A stretch of DNA of 64,000 nucleotides from Dermanyssus gallinae (taxonomy: Eukaryota > Arthropoda > Arachnida > Mesostigmata > Dermanyssidae): the NCBI GenBank assembly GCA_003439945.1, contig QVRM01003983.1:1-64000 (forward strand), read 5' to 3'. The position numbers and the translations under genes are program-made. Shown piece by piece: positions 47,103 to 56,845 of this stretch. Every line of letters begins with the position of its first letter. Position 1 is the stretch's first letter. A model generated the notes under the pieces. It worked only from the letters and a program-made list of their open reading frames with translations, was not told the DNA's origin and searched no databases.

Positions 47103-47973
47103 TATCATTTAACCAATCCATAGGAGTAAATAGTGGTCGGCCGGTGGAAGCGATGGCTGATTGTTACTGCTACACTGGTTAACGGTTGCTGCCGGTTGAG
47201 CCGCGGCGTCGTTCTCCCGGGCCCCAGGGGCGTCCGTCCGTCCCGCCGAGCTATTTATGGCCTGGTGGTGGTGGCGGCTCTGCGAGCAGCAGCAGTGGCT
47301 CAATCGGTTGTTCGGTCACTTGCTGCTTCATGGTTGCCTGCTTGGTTGGTTGGTTGGTTGCTTGCTTGGTTGCTTGCTTGATGGGTGGGTGGGTTAGTTG
47401 GTTCGTTAGGTGGACGAGGCCGGCCAGCCAGCCAGGACGAGGCCGTCGCTCGAGGGACTCAGAGAGGGAGCAACGAAGGGAGGAACGGACGCATGAAGGT
47501 ATAGCCAGACGATCTGGTTCAGCTTATCTATCCGTCCATCCATCGTATCCCTCACTCCAACATCAGCGGCGTCGACCTCGATCGTCAGAATATGTAAAAC
47601 TCTTAACTACTACAGCCATCACCATCACAACAACAAAGACGACAACGACGACAGAAACGGCAACATTTTGTTGAATTGCTTGTCACCTCCCTGCCCCATT
47701 CCGGCTTGAGAGCACACCAGGCCACAATCAGCCGGCTGGCTATCATCAAGCACACCGGCGGCTTGTTCGCATTCCGAGTGGCCAGCCGATCTCTTGTCTA
47801 TCATCCAGTCTTCTGCTACTATTCGTAATAGTTGCACCCACCACCTCGCTTACAGTTTTTCCCCGTTAAACCACATGTATCGAGAAGACGGCCAGGATTT
47901 AATTCATTTCGTTGTTTGTTGTACGCCGATTACTCTCTAATCACATCTCAAGAAACAAAAGAAAAAGAGGGAA

Positions 47974-48022
<49 letters not shown>

Positions 48023-48299
48023 AGAAAAATATACTACTAGTAGATACGTGCGGCTTATCTAACGATTATGATAATCGTTAATCGTTTTTTACTTAACGGT
48101 TATCATAATCGTTAAATAAGCCGCACGTATCTACTAGTATTATATTTCCCCCCCTCTCTCTCTATACATATATATTTCATTTGCTCGCTCTTTGTGCGTT
48201 ATTGATCTAAGTAATTAATAATGAAGCTATTCATACGTTCTCAATAAATTACTGAATGGCTTGTTTGAATGACTTTGTATCAATCACTGTCTACTACTA

Positions 48300-48331
<32 letters not shown>

Positions 48332-50932
48332 TTACTATTACTGCTAGAACTTTGAATGCTACTGGATACTGTCCCGCCGTGTGGTTCGCGCCGGCCGATT
48401 AGTCACCAACTGACTTAAGCCGGCGACAGCCTCGTATGGACGACGACGACCACGTCGCGTTTGCAAGGGCGCTTGAAATGGCTTGCCAACGGTTGCGCAA
48501 CACATGTATTTCGATCGCATAGAGTGGCCAAGGGACCAGACCAGACAGGGAGTGGCGGTAAAGCGATCAATCAGCATAGGCTGCTGGGTATGACTGATGG
48601 ATATGTGGATAGAGCGGCGTGGTGGCGGTGGTTCTCTTTTTTTCCGTTGAGCGAGCAGCCAGCCCTCCTTGCTTTGTGCTGAGTGCCGAGCGCCGAGTCC
48701 TGTCAATGCTTACGAGCCACATACACTCACACGCACGCACAACAAACGAGGAAACCAGAATGCTGAATGCAGGGCTGGTTGTTGTTTCTATTTGGCATCT
48801 TTGTCTCTCTGCTTGCGCTACCCGTTTAGGTACGATGATATGGCGGCAGCGATGAAGCAGATAACAGAGAGCTCGCCGGAGCTCTCTAACGAGGAGCGTA
48901 ATCTTCTATCGGTTGCGTACAAGAATGTTGTGGGCGCGCGCCGAAGTTCGTGGCGGGTCATCTCGTCGATTGAGCAGAAAACCGAAGGCTCCGAGAAAAA
49001 GCAAGCTATGGCCAAAGAGTACCGCGAGAAGGTCGAGAAGGAGCTCACCGACATTTGCCAGAGTGTGCTCGTAAGTAAAGAACGCTATTTTATGATCCCG
49101 GAGGGAAGAATAAATTGTTCATTTATTCTGCCACTGTGTAGAGTTTAGCCGATTGTCAGAAGTGCGTTACAGTTTTTATTTCGTGCTGCTCTGTAATTGT
49201 GTTGAATTGTTTTTTTTTTGTTTACTGATTAACATGTTCGAATTGAGTAGAGGTTGTAGGTAGCCTGTACAAAAATATCTGAGGTGGCCCGCTGATGGTG
49301 TCGACATAAAATATCTCGTAACCTATACGACGTTATCTCGGTGAAGGTTAGGTTAGGGAAGGATATTGTCAAATTGTTAGCATTCCAGTACGTTGGTACG
49401 AAGCTGAGTGGGGATACGATAGATAATTGTGCTATGCGGCTTCTGCATTGCGTCTTTGTTGTTTTGTGATTGCGTTCCGGGCGGTTTTAGGTCCTGCTAG
49501 ACCAATACCTGATTCCAAAGTCGGCGAACACCGAATCGAAGGTGTTCTACCTGAAGATGAAGGGCGACTACTACCGCTATTTGGCTGAGGTGGCGACGGG
49601 CGACCATCGCACGGCCGTGGTTGATGAATCACAGAAGGCCTACCAGGAGGCATTCGACATCAGCAAGGGTCAGATGCAGCCGACGCACCCTATTAGACTC
49701 GGCCTGGCGCTTAACTTTAGCGTCTTCTACTATGAAATCCTTAACGCTCCGGACAGGGCCTGCCAACTGGCCAAGCAGGCATTCGACGATGCCATTGCCG
49801 AGCTCGACACCCTCAACGAGGACTCGTATAAGGATTCGACACTCATCATGCAGCTTCTGCGTGACAACCTCACGGTGGGTATTTGATAGATTCCACAAAT
49901 TTTTTTGAACGGTGGGTGTCCGTAGATGCGAAACAATCATCTTTGGCAAATGAATGCGTGTAGCAAGCAGCGTTCAGTCGTTAACTAGCGATATCTATAA
50001 TGTTTTGGGCCCATATCTGTTGATACGGTTATCTCACATTGCGATCTTTGAGCTTAGTGCGGACGTTGCAAACGGCATACTTAATTATTTTGTAAATATT
50101 TCATCAATTTGTTTTGAACCTTCATGTTGCTATTCGATTTTTTTTAAATCAAGCCATTTTTCTACTCGATTGATTGCCTTGCTCAAGCTGCTTAACCTTT
50201 GCTTGATTAAACCATCGAGTTTTGCTGAGTACGAACAACACCGGTCATTTTGCACGGCAGGAAAACCACTTTCTATCACTTGTTTGTACCATTCATTTCT
50301 GAGACAACTGGCAGACTATTCTCACCAGACCACACGTCAACATCGAAAGAGGCTAGACATCGCGTCGTATATGTGGAATTTTCTTTCCTTTCTAATATTT
50401 CTTGTGAAATAATGTTATTAATGCATGTGCGTTGCAAATTATTACGACTCTTTGACATGCTCGTTTCACAAGGCTTTAAAATTTTGTATATCTGTGGGAT
50501 GTCTAAGAATGTATATCATATATTTTTTATATCACTTTGTTATGTCAGCACCTTAGAGTGAACAATTATGTCGGATGTAAACATGTTTAAACATATATAT
50601 TTCACCTGATTAGAGGTACCGAGGTTACAATTATGTGCTGAAAAAGCAAATGTGTAAGCTATATGCATATTTATATATCTTCAGATAAGCTAGTTTTCAG
50701 CAAATGCAGTCTAAGTTTATGCGTTGTTGTATTTTTATCTCGCAAAGCGCGTTTGCGCTCTATTTGGAAAGTACGCCTCGTGCGTTTAGGGCATCTACTC
50801 GTTTCATACATATATTAGTAGCTTTAAGCTAATTTATGTGAACTTAATTGGTGCCTGTGATCCTCTTTCCAGTTGTGGACTTCTGATACGCAAGGCGAAG
50901 AGGGAGCTGTGCCAGAAGGAGAAGCCAACTAA
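45813..50932 (+). CDS. 14-3-3zeta: 14-3-3 zeta protein, copy 2 (four coding exons)
   Basis: Exons 45813-45865, 48830-49070, 49491-49874 and 50873-50932 (53, 241, 384 and 60 nt) encode 245 residues with GT-AG introns of 2,964, 420 and 998 nt. The protein starts [20 protein letters not shown] and keeps the phosphopeptide pocket: [14 protein letters not shown] with Lys49 and Arg56, and [12 protein letters not shown] with Arg127 and Tyr128. It ends [19 protein letters not shown]. Differences from copy 1 are few: Gln9 for Arg, Ala for Ser at 24, QSVLV for NDVLA at 95-99, His for Gln and Asp for Glu near 137-144, Arg for Lys in the APDRACQ helix, and the tail. Dimeric phospho-client adaptor (family knowledge); the two copies could form heterodimers. 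Exon phases are identical to copy 1, so the pair arose by DNA duplication. Confidence 0.95.
47980..48010. repeat. (TA)n then GA run at the hairpin left edge
   Basis: TA run of about 30 bases followed by GAGAGAGAGAGA (48011-48022). The mirror CTCTCTCTCTATACATATATA lies at 48155-48175. Confidence 0.9.
48031..48143. repeat. Long hairpin: 51-bp inverted repeat in 14-3-3 copy 2 intron 1
   Basis: Left arm 48031-48081 and right arm 48093-48143 are complementary at about 48 of 51 positions around an 11-base loop. The arms contain TAGTAGATACGTGCGGCTTA. The inner AACGATTATGATAATCGTT is itself almost palindromic. Outside the arms, (TA)(GA) on the left mirrors (TC)(TA) on the right, extending the symmetry to about 48000-48172. 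No transposase or target duplication beyond TA can be assigned. It may be a palindromic MITE. Confidence 0.93.
48830..49070 (+). CDS. 14-3-3zeta: 14-3-3 zeta copy 2, coding exon 2
   Basis: Acceptor CCCGTTTAG|G, donor CTC|GTAAGT. Encodes [20 protein letters not shown] through [10 protein letters not shown]. Confidence 0.96.
49491..49874 (+). CDS. 14-3-3zeta: 14-3-3 zeta copy 2, coding exon 3
   Basis: Acceptor GGTTTTAG, donor ACG|GTGGGT. Encodes [11 protein letters not shown] through LLRDNLT. Its first half is almost identical at nucleotide level to copy 1 (see findings). Confidence 0.96.
50873..50932 (+). CDS. 14-3-3zeta: 14-3-3 zeta copy 2, coding exon 4
   Basis: Acceptor [29 protein letters not shown] then TAA at 50930-50932. 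Confidence 0.94.
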   Translation: MWTSDTQGEEGAVPEGEAN

Positions 50933-51400
50933 AAGCCAGGATGCCACGGCAACCAGCCGCAATGTGTGACTCTCTCGCTCCCGCTAGAGAGTCATGGCGG
51001 CCAGGGTGTACGCGAACTGTTGTCGTCGTCGTCGTCTCTGCGTCCTCTACTCCCTATTTTCCTTATTTCCTTTCATTGACTGATTAATTGATTCATCCCC
51101 ATTCCGACAATGAGAGGACTTGACGCTGGAGATGATTGAGATGAACCGAGCACATGGGGATTGGGGCGATATTATGAGTTACTATTGTTATTGGTCCTAT
51201 TACTGTTATTACTTTTATCATTATTATCATTAATAATTGTCTTCAGTAGAAACCCGATGGTCTCGGCATCGTCAATGGTAGCAGTCACCGAACTACATCC
51301 GATTCTTAAGGGATAAAGGTGTATCGGTGGTGGTACAACGTGAGGACACAGCAAGTAGACAAAGAACAATACAAGAAATAAAGTTTAAGTTTTGAAAACT
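50933..51400 (+). other. Probable 3' untranslated region of 14-3-3 copy 2
   Basis: Follows the stop codon. The first polyadenylation signal, AATAAA, is at 51377-51382, giving a 3' UTR of about 460 nt. There is no other signal in between. Confidence 0.5.
51377..51382 (+). terminator. Candidate polyadenylation signal AATAAA for 14-3-3 copy 2
   Basis: Perfect AATAAA about 445 nt after the stop. No cleavage-site evidence is available from sequence alone. Confidence 0.4.
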
Positions 51401-53985
51401 ACATAGAAAACGTGCAGCATTGGATACAGATTTCATCTCGCCGGACATGCCTGGAGTTAAATGGTGTTTAAGCGAGGGTGGCAAAGCAGCGATAATCGTG
51501 GCGTTCGGGATATCATTTATGGATTAACACGGGATGTTCGGATGAACAGAGTGTCAGCGTTCTGCCTACGAATGGACGGACGGGCAAGCCGTTAATGCAT
51601 AAGCATGATAGGCACTTTCTTCGCCACAGCCAAAGAAATACACAGACCGAGCATCTCGGCTTCGGTCTTCTCTGGCAGCAAACACAAATAGCTGGCTCAG
51701 TCACCGCCGACTTGCACTTAACAAACTAACTATTACCCTTGCTAAGTTCTCAAAGCCATCCTAGAGCGTGGTGGTCTTGCGGCCGTCGCACTGTTTCACC
51801 TGTGCTTGACCTGCGAGCATGGATTATCTACTTGCCCTAGGTAAATATCCTCGACTGCAACCTAGGACTTGATGACTAAATGTTAGAAGAGAAAGAAGAA
51901 GAGCCACGCTTAATTGCAATGAGAAGCTTGCCGTTGTGAACCGATTGGAATGAACCTACCTAGAAAGAGGTGCACGAAATACATATTCCATACGTTAAAA
52001 AATTCCCCAAGCCAAATTGAATAGTGCACTTGCGCATATTTGTACAGACTATCCACTTAAAAGGACATGATCGAATCGCAATTTGGAAATTACTTAAATG
52101 GGACATTATTACCGACATGCGCAAGCATATATATATATATATATATATACACGTACACACAGTACGTATTCAAACACTGATGCACAGGCACACTTGCACA
52201 AAAACAGACAAACGGGCGAAGATGAGTGCAAGAAGCAGATAACACGAGATCTATGTAGTTCGATGACGACAACAACAACACCACCAACAACAACAACAAC
52301 GATGACGGCGACACTAAATCATGAAGCCATACACGTAAAGGGTAGTCATGAGAAGTAGACCCATGGTGATGATGAACTTGCTGATGATGTACGTCGATAA
52401 TAAGATAAGATATTAAGATAAAATAAGATAACAATGCTACGGATGATGATGATGATGATTCTGATTACATTATTACTATTATTATTGCTATGATCAATGA
52501 TATTACTATAATTATAATTATTATTATTATTATGAGAGAAAGAAAGCGCGAGAGAGCGAAAAAGAGGTTTCTATTGCAAACAAGAAAATAGCGTTTGGTC
52601 ATGCGTGCCACGATGAAAGAGACGAAAATGCAGAACAAGCACAGGTGGAAAGAGGAATCTGAGGAGAAGCAGCAGCAGAGAGTAGGAAAATGAAAAACCA
52701 CTGAGGCAACAGATCGATAAATAAACGAAGCCCGCGAGAGCGAAAGGAAGCCACATAAATTTGAATGTCATGTCTGAAGTAGAATACGATGGCCCTATGG
52801 CTAGAAATGCTACTACAACAGCCACCACAAAGAACTTTTCTAACCTTCCTGTTCTGGTAATAACCTAGTCTATGTCAGTCTTGGTTGATTTCTGCCGTTA
52901 GAGCTAGGGTAGTTGCCGGTCTGGCTCAGTTTCAGCAGTGCCGTGGCCTCTGACATTTCTCAGTCACAGATCAATAGCTGCCTAATCGTCTACCGATCAG
53001 GCTAGAATCGGGAAGGTTACAATAGCGAAGGAGAGAGAGAGAGAGAAACAAATACGACATCAGCATTCGTTGTTTATCATTCGCTTACCGGTTCGTGTCA
53101 CGCCTGGGCACGTTGGGCTTGGTCGAGATCTGGCTCAGCCGGGTTTTCTGCGGCAATGTAATTGACTGTCTGTTTGATCGACTGATTCTGACCGAGTGAC
53201 TGAGTAGTGAGTTTCTCTGCGCAGATCTCATTTGCCGGACGGATTTAGCACTGAATAGCGCGGCTGCGATCGTGACTCACTTAGTGAATCCACGCAGACG
53301 CCGTCCGACTCGTCGTGCTTTACCATTAAATTAGGTCTTATTAGTACTACCCCTAAAGAGTACGCGATCTTCCCCTTTGACAGTTATGCCATCACAGCAA
53401 TTATATAAATTAAACAAGGAGAACGACTAAGTTACTACTACATGGCTGAAAGCCAACGGTGAATGTATACGCCACATACGTACCAGTAAGTAAACCGAAA
53501 CGCTAACGGGCACCCACTTGAACACGTTCACCGCGTCGCGCCTTCACAAGACTTGCGAACCGCGGTGGCTATAAGAGATAAGCACAATACTGCTAACATG
53601 AATGTCTGGTTGTAATAAGTAGTCTTACAGTGTTGTGTTTAGAATATAGGGCATCAATCGTCGCAATAGTAGCATCATGACGCAATACGAAAGTTAATTG
53701 GCAACGAAAATTACGGCCGACCTAATCACAAAAAATAAAAACACAGCCCATATGCTTTTTGTTTTAATCTTATATTCTTTCGATCCGCTTGACATACACA
53801 AAACTGAGCTTGCTTCTGTTAGTGAAGAGTTTTGTTATAATTTCTTTTATATAGTTACGATGCTTACGACGAGTTTCAACTTGTATAACTCTTTACTTCT
53901 CTTAGGGTGGCGTTTTTTGAGAGCTTTCAATACAAACTGTGCGACCGCGTCTTACGGTGTACCAACAAGAGCATATTCTAGGGTG
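51401..53985. other. No gene recognised; simple repeats
   Basis: Includes a TA tract (52127-52150), CAA/CAC triplets (52265-52305), GAT and ATT runs (52380-52540) and GA runs (53030-53045). No frame with a known domain. Confidence 0.35.
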
Positions 53986-54200
53986 TCTTAATGACGATCC
54001 TGGTCGGACTCGAGGCTCCACCCTGTCGAAAGACGAAGGCGCTGTTCATTTCGTTGTGGTCTGTCGGAATAATGAATGTTTGCTTTGTGCGGTGGACAGC
54101 CTCCCTCGAAAGCACTAAAGCACTCTTCAAAACGACGAAGTAGACAATAAAGGAGTTGCCTCTCGTCGTCGGGCAGTTCTCCTTACTCACTGTCATCAGG
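53986..54200 (-). pseudogene. Possible LTR-retroelement polyprotein scrap
   Basis: On the minus strand a short segment with a DDERQLLYCLLRRFEECF-type helix, followed by a histidine/isoleucine strand, resembles the start of the reverse transcriptase of Ty3/gypsy-like elements. Only about 60 codons and one frameshift are visible and there are no LTRs. The assignment is weak. Confidence 0.2.
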
Positions 54201-54240
54201 CAGATTTCGGATTTCGAACACTCGCAAACTGGATGTACAT

Positions 54241-55026
54241 GAGTGATTTTCTGTAAGCCCCCTTTTGTTTATGTTTTCAATAAAAGCATTCGACAGAGAA
54301 CTCGAGCTGTTTCTCTCATATATGTCATATCTAATGAAAATGCGTGATAGTGCACCCACGGACGCACGTGCTAAAGGTACAGCCGCAGTTAAAAACGTTT
54401 TCTCATTAAAAAGTGTATTTCTATTTGTATACCTATTAACACTGTTAGAGAATAATTTGGGTTTGGTTTCTGTGGAAGCGGCATCCCCGCCAACCCCGAG
54501 GGTCTGCTTTCGGGATAGTTTGCACTTGCCCGTTTAAGAAAAAGCTTATTATTGGTCTATACATGCCACTGGCTATACAACATAACATAAAATCACCTTT
54601 GTTGTCCCATAAAAGAGTGTGTCATACATGCTTGCTGCATTTATTGTTTCCAGTAAACGTGCTCCTGCAAGAAGAACGTAACTAATCGCTAAACGTGTAC
54701 CATTTCAATTGGCGTGCGCCTAATTGGCAATCCGCTAAGTAAACAATGGAGACAATGGGAAAAGCCTAGTATTTTTTGGGAAATGCCAAATCACCAAAAA
54801 ACGAATCATCCAAAAGAATAGAAATAATTAATCCAAGTAATAATACATGCATGAGTGGGATAACACATAGCATTAAGATAATATATAAATACCAATTATA
54901 CAAAAGGTGTGATAGTAATTGATTTAATCAAATAATAAATATTGTCAAGTAAATTCAATCTAATTTAAAAACGGAAATTGTTAACAAAGGGGAGCGCTGT
55001 CGAAAAAAGAAAACTACAAGAACGAA

Positions 55027-55071
<45 letters not shown>

Positions 55072-56015
55072 AAGGCCAAAGAATTGAGAATGGCGGCAAT
55101 GTCGGGGGTGGGGGGGATTTTATTCCAAACAATAAATGAGTGATTGCGTGGTCCATTCTCAAGGAAGCGTGTTGGCGGAAGAGTAATGGTCATGTAAGGT
55201 TGCCTGTTTCGGAGGAGATGTGGAGCAGTTATTCCAGCCAGTATCAGATTGTTGATGATTTCGTAAACGAAGACGACACTATACGCTCATTGAAAACTAA
55301 GCCCAGGCAGGTGATACTCGGGGCAGCTTTGGTAGGGGATCATCCATAATTAAGTCGCCCCTGGTGAAGATTATAGGAGGGTGGGACGTTCGGAAAAGTA
55401 CGACTTGTGTTATTGTGGCGTGATCTTCATTCGAAGGTGGCAAAAAGCATCACAGAGGATTGTTAATGCCTCGGTCGCCATATCAAAGCCAGCCTGCTTT
55501 CTTTAGGTATTAAGACAGGCAGAGTACAATCTTCAACACTTATACTGGAGAACCTATCTAGGCTCCGTAGAGCAATATTGATATAAAGTAAAAATCCTTG
55601 CGGTATACCAAGGCGCAAAGAGAACCGACCGGTGAAAGTGGAAGGAGAAAGCTTTCAGGGAGTCTGATGGTGGGTCCAACTACAATCATACTCCTTGAGA
55701 GTTTATAAATAACTAAGCTGGTAAGATTATAACGGAAAATATCACTCTTTTTGCAAGTCAGCTTTTCTCGTACCGACGGACAGGCTCTTATAGGCAGGAT
55801 GTACGACGAGGTTGCTACCGTCTTCGCCAGTAAAAAGAAGCTGTAAGCGCTTAGGTTTGGTAATCTTTTAAAGGAAATACTGAGCTGCGTCGTTTAGTTA
55901 CTAAGCTGGAGACTGTGTATCATTAAGTGTGTTTGTACATTTGCCATGCTTTGTCCCATTTCCTTACAGCCCATCTTATGAATGGAAACAACGGAAATAC
56001 AATTCATTAGGCAAC
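54241..56015. other. No recognised feature apart from TA tract
   Basis: TA tract at 55034-55066 and a short G-run at about 55110-55117. Frames at 54265-54537 and 55140-55349 have no known motif. Confidence 0.3.
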
Positions 56016-56022
56016 TTTTAAC

Positions 56023-56277
56023 TTGTTACGCCTGTTGAAATTGTCTCCTGTCGCACCTATTCATGTTTCTATTGTTATAATTAGTTTTATTTCTAAGGCT
56101 ATTCCGGAGAATTCGGGAATATATATTTCGCCTAAAACTGCCGCGGAGGGAGAATTTAATACTGGCGGCGCTCAATACGTTTGTCATAAATGCAACGACA
56201 AACTCGCAAATGTTCAATGTGAGCCTCCTCCGAAAGACGGTTTTTATGCTATCTTATATAGCTGGAATTTGTTATAA
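56023..56277 (+). CDS. Short cysteine-containing frame, possible LINE ORF1 remnant
   Basis: 84 codons with GAQYVCHKCNDKLANVQCE, a Cys-x2-Cys pair preceded by a hydrophobic/aromatic strand, like the start of a PHD-type zinc finger. ORF1 proteins of some CR1/L2-type LINEs carry PHD or other zinc fingers, and the intact LINE frame begins 570 bp downstream on the same strand. This is therefore perhaps the remains of its ORF1. It could equally be chance. Confidence 0.25.
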   Translation: MLRLLKLSPVAPIHVSIVIISFISKAIPENSGIYISPKTAAEGEFNTGGAQYVCHKCNDKLANVQCEPPPKDGFYAILYSWNLL

Positions 56278-56716
56278 TTTTGGTAATTCCGTGGCATATA
56301 TATGTGTCTATAATGTTCCTATTGATGATCTACAGAACCTGACAGATGCGTTTTCTGCTGTAGCTAATAAACTTCTGCAATAGCAAATGTATCGTTTGTG
56401 GGTCGCATACGTTCACCGGAGGTATGCTAACAGGCGGCCGCCACTTTTATGGGTAGAGTGTTGTAGAAATCTTTCGTACGTTCGCCCCCAATGGTCGCTT
56501 CATCCCCAGCGGTCGACCAAATTTCTTTAAAACACTCTACTGCACTTAATCCTTCCAGGACGGGGTACTAAAAGAACGTAAGGATCCCAATGTTTGAGCA
56601 CGGCAATTTTGCCATTGACATGCTTGTCTTTTCCTTTTCTAGCGCCGGTGAATCTGAGAGTCTACTCTAAATGTTTTACCCAAACAGTAACAAAAATGGC
56701 GCTATCATCAAGTAGG

Positions 56717-56801
56717 TATATAGGGCATTGCAGAGGTTTATTAAATATATAGGGCATTGCAGAGGTTTATTAAATATATAGGGCATTGCAGAGGTTTATT
56801 T
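56717..56801 (+). repeat. 29-bp tandem repeat, three copies, upstream of the LINE frame
   Basis: Units at 56717, 56746 and 56775 read TATATAGGGCATTGCAGAGG plus TTTATTAAA. They sit 45-130 bp before the LINE open frame. Tandem 5' repeats are known as promoter units in several LINE families, so this may be part of its 5' UTR. Confidence 0.75.
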
Positions 56802-56845
56802 ATTCACTTTATTGTTAGTATACGTCTCCTGTCCATTTTGCCTAA

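Larger units (their letters stand above)
45866..48829 (+). other. Intron 1 of 14-3-3 copy 2, triplet-repeat rich
   Basis: Contains CAC/CAG/GTC/GTT triplet runs (46080-46870), ACT runs (46620-46675 and 48280-48340), a GCAT run (46748-46768), TA tracts (47070-47098, 47980-48010) and the long hairpin 48031-48143. The open frames here are repeat translations in several frames and are not called as genes. Confidence 0.75.

Noticed and set aside
45512..47112. Many open frames of 70-150 codons around 14-3-3 copy 2 exon 1
   Set aside because: Repeat-driven (histidine, proline, valine, glutamine runs) and mutually overlapping on both strands; only the 53-nt 14-3-3 exon is supported.
13883..50932. The two 14-3-3 genes as an assembly duplication or haplotype artefact
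   Set aside because: The copies differ at many synonymous sites, have different tails and introns of unrelated length (12.4 kb against 3.0 kb), so they are distinct loci, although long-read support would still be useful.
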